In this document: positions 48,523 to 58,716 of the stretch, in pieces
How the letters are laid out: the number at the start of each line of letters is the position of its first letter
Position numbering within the stretch: the first letter of the stretch is position 1
From: Bacteroidota bacterium
Lineage (GTDB): Bacteria; Bacteroidota; Bacteroidia; AKYH767-A; OLB10
Direction: 5' to 3'
NCBI GenBank assembly: GCA_016717325.1
Contig: JADKFV010000004.1
Coordinates: 235,397 to 299,396 of the forward strand
Length of the DNA: 64,000 nucleotides
Made by a program: the position numbers and the translations under genes
The notes under the pieces: generated by a model
The model's database searches: none
What the model was told of the DNA's origin: nothing
Seen by the model: only the letters and a program-made list of their open reading frames with translations

Positions 48523-50208
48523 ATGAAATTAACAGAGATAGAAAAACATATTTCGAAAGTTATACTTAAAGAGGCTGCAAAAAAAACAGTTCGTGAGTTG
48601 GACGAAAATCCCCCGGGCATATTTGTGGCTTTTGTTGACGATGGAAACGAATCGTACGATGTGCAAATTGAAACCAATGCCGATGGAGAAATTACCAAAC
48701 ATAATTGTGATTGTGCCGTCAAAAATAAATTTTGTGTACACAAGGTGGCTGTAGTTTTAAAAATTGCAAATGCAAAAAATCCAAAACAAAAAAGCACCAC
48801 CAAGTCCAAAAAAATAAATGCTACTGAATTATTGTTGCAGAAAGTTGATGGCGAAGAATTGAAAAAATGGGTGTTGCAATTAATTTCGAACAACAAAGAA
48901 ATAGAGCTGGAATTTCAACATCGATTTACAGAAACAAAAACACATTATACCCAAACGGAAATAGAGAAACTTACTTTGGATGCAGTAAAAGCAGTTATAA
49001 AAAACCGTAAACATCCTGATGCATCGGAGTTAAAAAAAATTGTGCAGCTATGGCAAACTATTCATCAACCCATAATTGATATTTATATGAACAATATAAC
49101 CAATCACGAAAATAGTAACTACATTATTTCAATTGTAGAAACGTGCATTAAGATACAGGATTCATTTCGCACATCGAGTACAGGCATATCAACTTATATC
49201 AGAGTTTTGTTAGGCAAAGTATATGATGCTATTCTTTCAATTGAAAATAATGAACTATGGGCTCAGGTAATTTCGAAATATTTAAAATGCATTTGGGATA
49301 AAGATAACAGGATGGTAGTTCCATATCACAATTTTGCAATTTCGTTTTTAGAAGGCAATAATCCCCAACGCGATTTGGTAATACTACATCATATATTCGA
49401 TAGCGCCAAAGAGCTGCTGATTAATAATGTGGCATTTGAAAACACCTCAAACAAATCTCTGCTTGACCTCGCTATTAAACACAATTTGTTTGGTAAATAT
49501 TATTTTCTGTTTACTCCAATAATTTATGATAACGAGTATAATATTAAACTAGTAAAACACTTGCTAGAAATAAAACAATATAAAATTGCCTCAAAATATT
49601 GCCACAGAATTATTTCGTACAATGCACAGGATATATACAATGTGCCATATCTAAATTTTTTGCGCCAAATTTATACTGATACGAATGAAGAAATTAAAAA
49701 ACTTATGATTATTAAAAAACTTTTACCACTCACATTTAATTTTGAGGATTATGTATACCTCTCAAATAAAATGGAAGATGGTGAGGATAAAAAAAAATGG
49801 CGTTCGAATTTGCTGAGTAAAGCGAAACGCGAAAGTTCATATAGTGAAATGAGTTTTGCCTGCCAGGAATTTTGCATACAACTTATGATAGCCGAAGGCA
49901 AAACGCATCGGTTATTTGACTTCTTGAATCGAAACGCTTCTTTTAGTTTGGTGATAAAATATTTCGACTATTTCAAATCGGTTGATGCTAATTTATTTAT
50001 TAAACAAATTTGCAATATTGAAGATACCGAATTCGGTTTTTTTGGCCAACAAAATCAAACAAAAATAGACAGAGAAACTTTGTCGGACTTAATAATAAAA
50101 GCTTACCCCAAGCCACTGTTAATGGCCATAAACAATGGCCGCAATATGTTTTCGAGCCGCAGCGTATTGGTAGATATTATACAGCGCAAATTGATAGATG
50201 TAGTTTGA
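48523..50208 (+). CDS. SWIM zinc-finger domain protein
   Basis: A 561-residue protein. The N-terminal domain carries CDCAVKNKFCVHKVAVVL (about 66-83), the CxCx(n)CxH of the SWIM finger, which binds DNA, RNA or protein. The rest is a long helical region with repeated KxxLxxxxxxY patterns (about 120-560). In many bacteria SWIM proteins sit beside SNF2-type helicases; none is here. The role is unknown, with nucleic-acid binding inferred. Start at the ATG after 48522. Confidence 0.8.
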   Translation: MKLTEIEKHISKVILKEAAKKTVRELDENPPGIFVAFVDDGNESYDVQIETNADGEITKHNCDCAVKNKFCVHKVAVVLKIANAKNPKQKSTTKSKKINATELLLQKVDGEELKKWVLQLISNNKEIELEFQHRFTETKTHYTQTEIEKLTLDAVKAVIKNRKHPDASELKKIVQLWQTIHQPIIDIYMNNITNHENSNYIISIVETCIKIQDSFRTSSTGISTYIRVLLGKVYDAILSIENNELWAQVISKYLKCIWDKDNRMVVPYHNFAISFLEGNNPQRDLVILHHIFDSAKELLINNVAFENTSNKSLLDLAIKHNLFGKYYFLFTPIIYDNEYNIKLVKHLLEIKQYKIASKYCHRIISYNAQDIYNVPYLNFLRQIYTDTNEEIKKLMIIKKLLPLTFNFEDYVYLSNKMEDGEDKKKWRSNLLSKAKRESSYSEMSFACQEFCIQLMIAEGKTHRLFDFLNRNASFSLVIKYFDYFKSVDANLFIKQICNIEDTEFGFFGQQNQTKIDRETLSDLIIKAYPKPLLMAINNGRNMFSSRSVLVDIIQRKLIDVV

Positions 50209-50286
50209 AAATAGTTTATCATTACAATTCGATTACATAACTCACAATACTGTAAAAGCAAATACATTACATTTGATGCAACTAAT

Positions 50287-53255
50287 TTGAAAAATCACAA
50301 ATTGAAATCGCTGCTCCGGAAAACACTTCTTGTTATTGCTTTAATACCTGTGTGTGCTGCGCAGCTGATTGCACAACCCGAAACATATCATCATTACACC
50401 GCCAACGATGGTTTGAGTTTTTTAATTATCAGCTCCATTTATCGCGATAGCAAAGGATACCTGTGGTGTGGCGGGTATGGAGGATTAAATAAATTTGATG
50501 GGCAAACTTTTTTGCGCTATGGTCATAATAAAGGACTATCAAATTATAATGTTAAAGATATTTGTGAAGATAACAACGGCAACTTATGGGTTGGCACTAC
50601 CAAGGGTTTAAATAAAATTACGAATGATAAAATAGAAAATTATTTTTTACAACACGGCTTAGTTTCAAATGAAATATTCAACATATGTTGCGACACAAAT
50701 AACGTAGTTTGGATTTTGACATCGTCAGGTGTAAACTATTATTACAAAAATAAAATACGCTTACCTTTTCTTACTACCGGAGTAACACGTCACATTGCCT
50801 GCAGCAACAATACACTTTATCTTTCTACCGATAAAGGAGTGTTTGCATTTCATTATGATGTACAAAAGAATGACAGCGAAGTTGTTTTTTCGCAAGCCCA
50901 ACAACTAAGCACTGCAAATTGCTTCAAGAGTTATTTGGTTGGCAACAAGCTGTATATACTGGAAGACAATTTAGTAATTGTACATGATTTGTTAAGTCAA
51001 AATAAGCAAGCAATTGAAAGTACGCGCAATAAGAAAATCAGGCAAATAATAAATTCGTGCGATAACGAAATATGGATGGGAAGTGAGGCTGGATTATTCA
51101 AATTAATAAACAATAAAATCGAAAAACAAGAGGTAGAACTCTATCAAAATAGCAACAATATATCGTCATTGTATTCCGATTTCGATGGCAATGTATGGAT
51201 AGGTACATCAAATGGAATGTATCGTTACCGGGGCTCGCAATTTGTAATTTATACCGAGAGCGATGGCCTTCAAAATAGTGCGGTATACCCTGTTAAACGA
51301 GGACCGAAAGATTTTCTCTGGTTTGGCACTCTCAATGGTCTCCATTATTTCGGTGGCAAAACATTTTCTGTTTTTCAACACCCAAATTTTAAAGGCAAAA
51401 TGGTGTTAAGTTTACATTACCTCTATAATGATTTATACATAGGTACCGACAAAGGTTTAAATATTTATGATGGACAAAACGTAACTTTTAAATCTGGTAC
51501 AAGCCTGGGTTTGGGAAACGATAGTGTAACTTGCATTGCAAATAAATATAAAAACGATTTATGGCTGGGCGGCAAAAATAAAGTAGTGCGCATGAAGGAA
51601 ATGAAAGTAGAAAAGGTTTTTAATTTATCAACGAAGCAACAAGGCGATGTATGGAATTTATTTTTCGATTCACAAAAACGCCTGTGGGTGGGCGGCTATC
51701 CCGATATGGGATTGATGATGATAGAAAATGATACATTGCTCGATTACTCTGCGAGATATAAATTAGAAAATCAAACCATACTTGCTATGGTTGAAGATAA
51801 TAATAACAATATTTTTGCCGGCACTTTCGATGGTGTTTATATTATACAACGCAACAAAGTAAAATATTTGCGTGAGGCCAATGGCCTTAGTTCCGATTTT
51901 ATTTACACCCTTGGTTTCGATAGCGATAGTAATTTTTGTGGGTGGGAAATAATCAGGGGCTCGATAAAGTAAACATAAATGCTTATCTCAAAGATGGGGT
52001 TTCCGAAATTTCACACTTTGGAAAGGAAGAAGGCTTTTTTCCTTTAGAGACAAATTCCTATGGCTTTTATCGCGATACCGACAACTCCATTTGGTTTGGC
52101 ACAGTAAACGGATTGGTACACTATAATGCTTTGCCGGGCAGCCAGCATAAAAACAAAAACTTTACCTACATCGAATCGATAAAAATTGATTATACAGATA
52201 CTACTCTCACCGACAAAGTAGTGCTGCCCTATTATTGCAACAACCTATCGTTCAATTTTATCAGCATCGATTTTATTAATCCCAACAAGGTTACTTACTC
52301 ATATAAGCTTACAGGGTTGACTAATGAATGGTCGCCATTTACTACACAGCGCTATGCATCGTTTCCAAAACTGTCACCGGGTAAATATTCGTTTGATGTA
52401 CGAAGCCGCAACAACGAAGGTGTTATAAGCACTACAACTGCCCCATTTTTATTTACAATTCGTCCTCCTTTTTGGCGCACGTGGTGGTTCTATACTCTAT
52501 CGGCATTATTGATAACCCTTACTGTATACGTTTTGGTAAGGCGAAGGGTGAAATTTATACGACAAAAATCGCTGATGAAGCAACAGATAGTGGAATCGGA
52601 ATTAAAGGCCCTGCGGTCGCAAATAAACCCACATTTTTTATTTAACTCACTCAATAGCATTCAAGCATTTATTTTACGTAATCAAAAAGAAGAGGCCAAT
52701 AAATACCTGGCACAATTTGCTCGCCTTATAAGGCAAATTTTAAATCATTCGCGTGCCGAGCAAATAACCTTACAGGATGAAATATCTTTGCTCGAAAATT
52801 ATATTGGTATGGAGTTGCTAAGGTTCGAAGGGAAGTTTACTTACAAATTAGATGTGGATGCAGGTGTGAATATCAGTACCGCAATTATTAACCCAATGAT
52901 AATACAGCCCTTTGTTGAAAATGCCATCATACATGGCCTCACACAAGATAATGACGTTGGGTTGTTAACTATTTCGTTTAAACAACATGACGGAAAATTA
53001 GCGTGCATAATTGATGACGATGGTATAGGTATAGAAGCATCGATGCAAAACAAAAAAGAAAAAATAAAACACAATGCAGTAGGAATGGAAGTAACTAGAG
53101 AACGCATAAGTGCACTAAACCGAATGAGTACCGAAAAAATATTATTGGAAGTGGAAGACAGAAAAAACATCGATGGCACATCGGGCACACGCGTAAAATT
53201 ATTTTTCCCAATGCTTTTGCGACTGAAAAAAGAAATTAAAAAAATAAATGAATAA
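50287..53255 (+). CDS. propeller-sensor histidine kinase (LytS type), frameshifted
   Basis: A signal peptide (about 1-29, ending QLIAQ) precedes Reg_prop-like repeats (LWCGGYGGLNKFDG, LWVGTTKGLNKI, VWIGTSNGMYRY), which form a periplasmic propeller. The YYY-type domain (about 635-720) leads to a membrane helix, then a coil. The kinase core has INPHFLFNSLNSI with the phospho-His and NPMIIQPFVENAIIHG. The frame breaks at the T5 run, 51933-51937. One added T joins SNFLWVGNNQGLDKV, giving 989 residues. The start is TTG at 50287, as no ATG precedes the leader. No LytTR regulator is adjacent. The ligand is unknown. A sequence error is likely. Confidence 0.85.
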
Positions 53256-53285
53256 CCTATTTTTCGCGAAAAAGAAAAGCAAACT

Positions 53286-54200
53286 ATGAAGCACACCATT
53301 TTAGTAACAGGAAGTAATGGCTTACTTGGCCAAAAAATAATTTATGCAGCACTTAACAATCCTGAAATAAATTTAATAGCCACTGCAATTGGTGCTAACC
53401 GCACAAAAGAAAAAAGTGGATATACGTATGAGGAACTAGATATTATTGATGAGCAACGTATAGATTTTTTGTTCGAAAAATATAAACCCAATACGCTCAT
53501 AAACACCGCAGCATCGACAAATGTAGACCTGTGTGAAACAAACCGCGAGCAAGCAAAATTATTGAATGCCGATGCTGTTGCCTTTATGGCCAAAGCATGC
53601 AAAAAACATAACACACATTTTATTCACCTCTCTACCGATTTTGTTTTCGATGGCACACAGGGGCCGTACGATGAACTTGCTGAACCAAATCCGCTTAGCT
53701 ACTATGCACAAACAAAATACGATGGCGAAAAAATATTAATGCAAAGTGATATTGCATGGTCAATACTGCGCACCATTATTATTTATGGCACAGTGGATGA
53801 CGGACAGCGAAGTAATGTTGTACTGTGGACAAAAAAATCGCTGGAGCAACATCAAAAAATAAATGTGATTACCGATCAATACCGCTGCCCTACACTGGCC
53901 GAAGACCTTGCCGATGCATGTATACAATGTGCAATTAAAAAGGCGGAAGGCATTTTTCATGTGAGTGGAAAAGATTTTATGAGCATCTGGCAAGCTGCAG
54001 AAATTACTGCCGATTTTTTTCATCTCGATAAATCTTTGATGCAGCCTGTTACCACTGCACAATTGAATCAACCGGCAAAACGTCCTCTTGTTACAGGTTT
54101 TGTTATTGAAAAAGCAAAGCGCATTTTAAATTACAATCCGCACTCATTTACAGAAGGGCTAGAAATTGTTGCGGGGCAATTAAATAAAAGTGAGCAATAG
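53286..54200 (+). CDS. RmlD-like NAD(P)-dependent sugar reductase
   Basis: A 304-residue extended short-chain dehydrogenase. The cofactor loop is TGSNGLLGQKI (about residues 7-17) and the catalytic YxxxK is YYAQTKYDGEK (about 139). The family neighbourhood is dTDP-4-dehydrorhamnose reductase (RmlD), which makes dTDP-L-rhamnose. No rhamnose-pathway genes are beside it, so the substrate is inferred only from the family. It starts 30 bases after the kinase and ends 10 bases before the convergent kinase at 54211. Confidence 0.8.
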   Translation: MKHTILVTGSNGLLGQKIIYAALNNPEINLIATAIGANRTKEKSGYTYEELDIIDEQRIDFLFEKYKPNTLINTAASTNVDLCETNREQAKLLNADAVAFMAKACKKHNTHFIHLSTDFVFDGTQGPYDELAEPNPLSYYAQTKYDGEKILMQSDIAWSILRTIIIYGTVDDGQRSNVVLWTKKSLEQHQKINVITDQYRCPTLAEDLADACIQCAIKKAEGIFHVSGKDFMSIWQAAEITADFFHLDKSLMQPVTTAQLNQPAKRPLVTGFVIEKAKRILNYNPHSFTEGLEIVAGQLNKSEQ

Positions 54201-54210
54201 AATATCCCCA

Positions 54211-55449
54211 TCAATGTTGAATAAGTTCATCGTTGATGATAAGCGGAAGCATTATGGTGATACAAGTGCCAACATATTTTTGTGCATTTTCATCGGATTC
54301 TTCAATTAACATATCTATGCTTTCTGAACCATATTTTTCGCGAAGCAACAAAAGTCTTTCATTTAATAATTGCCATCCCGGTTTTTCATTTTTCGATATC
54401 TTATTCTTTTTGTCCTTTGTATACTCATGTCCAATTCCATTATCGTTAACTTGCAGATGCAGCATTTTTTCTTTTACAAATACCGAAACGGAAATTTTCT
54501 TTTCGCCTTCCACTCCCATCAATCCATGCCACAAAGCGTTATCTATCAACGGTTGTAGCATCATGGGCGGCACCATCACCACTTTGGTATCGATGGATTG
54601 CTCAATACATATTTCGTAAATAAAATCATCGGACAATCGTTGTTGTTCCAGTTTCAAATATTCGTTCAGTATTTCTATATCTGTTTGTAACGAAATTTTT
54701 TCCCGATTAGCTACATTAAAAACCTGACGAAGTAATCGCGAGAGGCTCACAACAAAATTTGCTGCTTTATCATTTTGATTATCGATAATAAAATATTGCA
54801 ATACACTCAAACTATTGTATAAAAAATGAGGATTCATTTGCGCCTGTAATGCCAGCATTTTCATTTCGGCAACTCGTGTGCGTGCTATTTCGAGTTGCAG
54901 TTTATTTTCCTGTGCCTCCATTTCGGCCTGCACGCGCAAAATTTTATTTGCACTTAACGAAGCAATAGTTTCGAGAATATGCAAGTGGGCCGGAGTATAG
55001 AAATTTTTTATGTTGCTTTCGGAATCTATCACACCTAATACTTTTTTGCCCGCTTTTATTGGAACAGCAATTTCGGAAAGGCGCAATTCATCGTCAACTA
55101 TATATCGCGAGTCGAATGCAGTGTTGTTAACTATTTCGGCTGTGCCATGCAGTGCCACATAGCCAACAATTCCCTCACCAATTTCAATTTCAATAGGACT
55201 TTTTATTTCGAAGCGCTCGGGGTTTTTGGGTCCGTATGCGGCCTTTTGCACAAGCACATTGCGGGTATGGTCTGTCAAATAAATTACACAATCTTCGAAC
55301 CCTAATCTGCCAATACAATTTTTTGCAATGTCCCAAAGAATATCATCAACGGAGTTCTGTCCGAAAAGCGAAGTGGCAAAATAATTTATCGTTTGCTCTA
55401 CTTCGAGAAGGTATTTATAGTCTTTAGTAAAATTGTTTTCGGCATTCAT
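54211..55449 (-). CDS. GAF-domain LytS-type histidine kinase
   Basis: A 412-residue cytoplasmic kinase. The GAF domain (about 40-180) includes LGFEDCVIYLTD, GEGIVGYVALHGTA, DELRLSEIAVPI and GVIDSESN. A coiled stretch follows, then the LytS-type core with QMNPHFLYNSLSVLQ (phospho-His) and PPMMLQPLIDNALWHG. The GAF domain likely senses a small ligand. Together with the propeller kinase it forms a pair around the reductase gene, though they face each other. No response regulator is visible. The upstream open frame was trimmed to the ATG at 55449, MNAENNFTKDYKYLLE. Confidence 0.85.
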   Translation of the reverse strand: MNAENNFTKDYKYLLEVEQTINYFATSLFGQNSVDDILWDIAKNCIGRLGFEDCVIYLTDHTRNVLVQKAAYGPKNPERFEIKSPIEIEIGEGIVGYVALHGTAEIVNNTAFDSRYIVDDELRLSEIAVPIKAGKKVLGVIDSESNIKNFYTPAHLHILETIASLSANKILRVQAEMEAQENKLQLEIARTRVAEMKMLALQAQMNPHFLYNSLSVLQYFIIDNQNDKAANFVVSLSRLLRQVFNVANREKISLQTDIEILNEYLKLEQQRLSDDFIYEICIEQSIDTKVVMVPPMMLQPLIDNALWHGLMGVEGEKKISVSVFVKEKMLHLQVNDNGIGHEYTKDKKNKISKNEKPGWQLLNERLLLLREKYGSESIDMLIEESDENAQKYVGTCITIMLPLIINDELIQH

Positions 55450-55646
55450 ATGTGTTACAAACATAGCATAATGAAATCGAAACAAATTTGCCACTCGACA
55501 TGGAAAAACTACCGTTTAATAAATTTTGTGCGAAAATATTTAGGTAAATGTTACTCACAGTTAACACGGATTTTTAATGTTGTGTTTCTTTGTTCATCAG
55601 TTGAGTCGCCTCCAAAAATTATTTATTGCCACGAAAAGCACGAAAG

Positions 55647-57030
55647 AATTCCAAATATTTTTCTTATCACGATGGCACAAAGCTTTTCGCGCCAGCGTTC
55701 ATTGCCGTCCGATTTATCGGACGGATTAAATAATTTGTATTGGCCATTTTTTTTAGTCTAGCTTTAGAGTCTCTCATACCAATAAAAAAAACAAAAGCTA
55801 ATGAGAACTCTAAAGCGGGTCATGTTCTTGTCGCGCCAGCATTAATTGCCGTCCGATTTATCGGACGGATTAAATAATTCACATTTGGCTTTAGCCTGAA
55901 TTCTTTTTTGCCACGCCTGCCCCGACCACAGTGTCGGGGAATGCGCGAATGAATACCGAATATTTATTGCCACGCTTGCCCCGACCGCAGTGTCGGGGAA
56001 TGCGCGAATGAATTCCAAATATTTTTCTTATCACGATGGCACAAAGCTTTTCGCGCCAGCGTTCATTGCCGTCCGATTTATCGGACGGATTAAATAATTT
56101 GTATTGGCCATTTTTTTTAGTCTAGCTTTAGAGTCTCTCATACCAATAAAAAAAACAAAAGCTAATGAGGACTCTAAAGCGGGTCATGTTCTTGTCGCGC
56201 CAGCATTCATTGCCGTCCGATTTATCAGACGGATTAAATAATTCACATTTGGCTTTAGCCTGAATTCTTTTTTGCCACGCCTGCCCCGACCACAGTGTCG
56301 GGGAATGCGCGAATGAATGCCGAATATTTATTGCCGCCGACCGCAGTGTCGGGGAATGCGCGAATGAATTCCAAATATTTTTCTTATCACGATGGCACAA
56401 AGCTTTTCGCGCCAGCATTCATTGCCGTCCGATTTATCGGACGGATTAAATAATTTGTATTGGCCATTTGTTTTAGTCTAGCTTTAGAGTCTCTCATACC
56501 AATAAAAAAAACAAAAGCTAATGAGGACTCTAAAGCGGGTCATGTTCTTGTCGCGCCAGCATTCATTGCCGTCCGATTTATCAGACGGATTAAATAATTT
56601 ATATTGGCTTTAGCCTGAATTCTTTTTTGCCATGCCTGCCCCGACCACAGTGTCGGGGAATGCGCCAATGAATACCGAATATTTATTGCCACGAAAAGCA
56701 CGAAAGAATTCCAAATATTTTTCTTATCACGATGGCACAAAGCTTTTCGCGCCAGCATTAATTGCCGTCCGATTTATCGGACGGATTAAATAATTTGTAT
56801 TGGCCATTTTTTTTAGTCTAGCTTTCGAGTCTCTCATACCAATAAAAAAAACAGAAGCTAATGCGGACTCTAAAGCGGGTCATGTTCTTGTCGCGCCAGC
56901 ATTCATTGCCGTCCGATTTATCGGACGGATTAAATAATTCACATTTGGCTTTAGCCTAAATACTTTTTTGCCACGCCTGCCCCGACCGCAGTGTCGCGGA
57001 ATAGGACGAATGAATACCGAATATTTTTTT
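55647..57030. repeat. tandem array of 340-364 bp units
   Basis: Four units begin at AATTCCAAATATTTTTC (55647, 56011, 56367, 56707), so the periods are 364, 356 and 340 bases. Each has two GTCCGATTTATCGGAC palindromes, two GCGCCAGCATTCATTGC-type segments, and TGCCCCGACCACAGTGTC, the inverse of the palindrome in the 116-bp arrays. Unit 3 differs by small deletions. No ORF here is supported. 55450-55646 has no gene. Confidence 0.9.
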
Positions 57031-57063
57031 CAATTTATTTTATACGCGTTGAATGCTCTTATT

Positions 57064-57170
57064 TTATATTATGAGTAGTTAGATTTTCGAATGAAAATAT
57101 AATGTAACCTTAGTAATGCTTAACAACTTCAATAAATTGTTTTTCCAAAATCTAAGTTGTTTGGGTATAA
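57064..57170 (-). repeat. 107-bp MITE-like element, copy 3 (inverted)
   Basis: The reverse complement of this stretch aligns with copy 2 over its full length. It opens (as read on the minus strand) TTATACCCAAACAACTTAG and ends AGTAGTTAGATTTT-like sequence. The hairpin arms are decayed (GAGTAG, CTTAGTA). It has the same 107-base length as the other two copies. Confidence 0.8.
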
Positions 57171-57308
57171 TACAATTTTGATGCAAGTGAGAATAGCGTA
57201 TATAAAATTTAGCTTGATCTAATTTGCTAAAAAGTTGTTTCCGGATCAGACTCACCATTCTTTCCAAGAGAAAAAAATAAAAAAGAGAGATTCAAAACCC
57301 GTGAAGAA

Positions 57309-58397
57309 TTAATTCTTCGAACCGTATTCCATCAGGTATGCTTTTATAAACATATTGATGTCGCCATCCATTACTGCCTGCACATTACTAGTTTCAACTC
57401 CGGTGCGAAGATCTTTCACCATCTTATAAGGATGAAAAACATAACTGCGAATTTGTGAGCCCCACTCAATTTTTTTCTTGCCTGCTTCGGTGGCGGTACG
57501 TGCATCGTTTTGCTTGCGCAATTCCAATTCATACAATTGCGATTTTAGCATTTTCATTGCCAGTTCGCGGTTGGCACTTTGCGATCGTTCTACCTGACAC
57601 ACCACTACAATGCCGGTTGGTACATGGCGTAATTGCACCTTGGTTTCTACCTTATTTACATTTTGTCCTCCGGCACCTCCGCTCCTTGCAAATTGCATTT
57701 CGATATCGGAATCTTTCACTTCAATTTCGATGCTATCGTCAATAACCGGATAAGCAAATACCGATGCAAAAGAAGTATGGCGTTTTGCATTTGAATCGAA
57801 TGGAGAAATACGCACAAGACGGTGTACACCATTTTCACTTTTCAAATTACCATAAGCATAAGGTCCTGTAAATTCGAGCACCACACTTTTTATTCCAGCC
57901 CCATCGCCCCATACTTTATCTACTTCGTTTACTTTCATTCCGTTTTGCTCGCCCCACCTGATGTACATGCGCATAAGCATTTCGGCCCAGTCCTGGCTTT
58001 CGGTTCCGCCCGCACCCGAGTTGATAGTAACATAGGCATTAAGCACATCCTCTTCGCTGCTGAGCATGTTTTAAATTCCAAATCTTCGACCAGTAAAAGC
58101 GTTTGCTGATATTGCTTTTCGACTTCCTCTTCTGTGGCACTGCCATCAAGAAAAAAATCGTACAGCACTAATGTATCATCGATTGACGATGATGTTTTAG
58201 CATAAGCATCTGTCCAGTATTTGCGTAATGAAATAGTTTTTAAAATTCGCTCAGCTTCCTTTGGGTCGTCCCAAAAACCGGGGGCATGCGTTATTTTTTC
58301 CTGATCTGCAATAAATTGCAATTTAGCATCAACGTCAAAGATGCCTCCTCAGCGCATCTCTGCGTGCTACAAGATCTTTCTGTTGCTCGTAGTTCAT
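57309..58397 (-). CDS. prfB: peptide chain release factor 2 with programmed frameshift (and a second indel)
   Basis: From ATG 58397, [20 protein letters not shown] ends at TGA 58335-58337, the RF2-specific site. After a +1 shift the frame continues [14 protein letters not shown] and ends near 58070. One base is missing in the A4 run there; adding it gives [18 protein letters not shown] and joins the main part. That holds the GGQ in [18 protein letters not shown] and the usual tail. The joined length is 362 residues, the family's size. RF2 reads UGA and UAA and hydrolyses peptidyl-tRNA. The first shift is autoregulatory and real; the second is very probably a sequence error. Confidence 0.93.
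58334..58349 (-). promoter_or_regulatory. RF2 programmed +1 frameshift site
   Basis: On the coding strand: AGGAGG (58344-58349), CAT, slippery CTT (58338-58340), TGA (58335-58337), then C. A Shine-Dalgarno-like hexamer three bases before CTT TGA C is the established RF2 signal. Low RF2 lets the ribosome slip one base and make full-length protein; enough RF2 terminates here. Confidence 0.95.
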
Positions 58398-58716
58398 AAT
58401 TAATGATTTCGTTTTTAGTTGTTTTTGCCTCTTTGTTTTTAGTTTCTAGTTTTCAGTTTTTGTTCTTAGTTCGTCATAGCGAATTGTTACAGTGAGTATT
58501 CGCGAACTGCTAAGCAATCACTGCCTTGTTCTTTGTTTCGTTATTGCGAGTAAAGAAGCAATCACTACATTGTTCTTTTTTTGTTGTCCTGAATTTGCAT
58601 TAATGTTATTTATCGCCATCAAAAATTTCTTTATGAATAAAGTGGAAGTATTGTTGCCTTGCTTTATGTAATTTGATCAAATAAATTTAAAACACAACAG
58701 TACTTTTTTTTACATT
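58398..58716. other. intergenic region between secA and prfB
   Basis: It holds one ATAGCGAATTGTTACAGTGAG-type repeat unit (about 58476-58525). I see no gene and no clear terminator for secA. Confidence 0.5.

Noticed and set aside
55647..57030. CRISPR array or rRNA-like spacer repeats
   Set aside because: Whole 340-364 base units repeat, with palindromes but no spacers, and no rRNA sequence is recognisable.
57079..57267. 62-codon frame on the minus strand
   Set aside because: It runs through the third MITE-like copy and has no conserved features.
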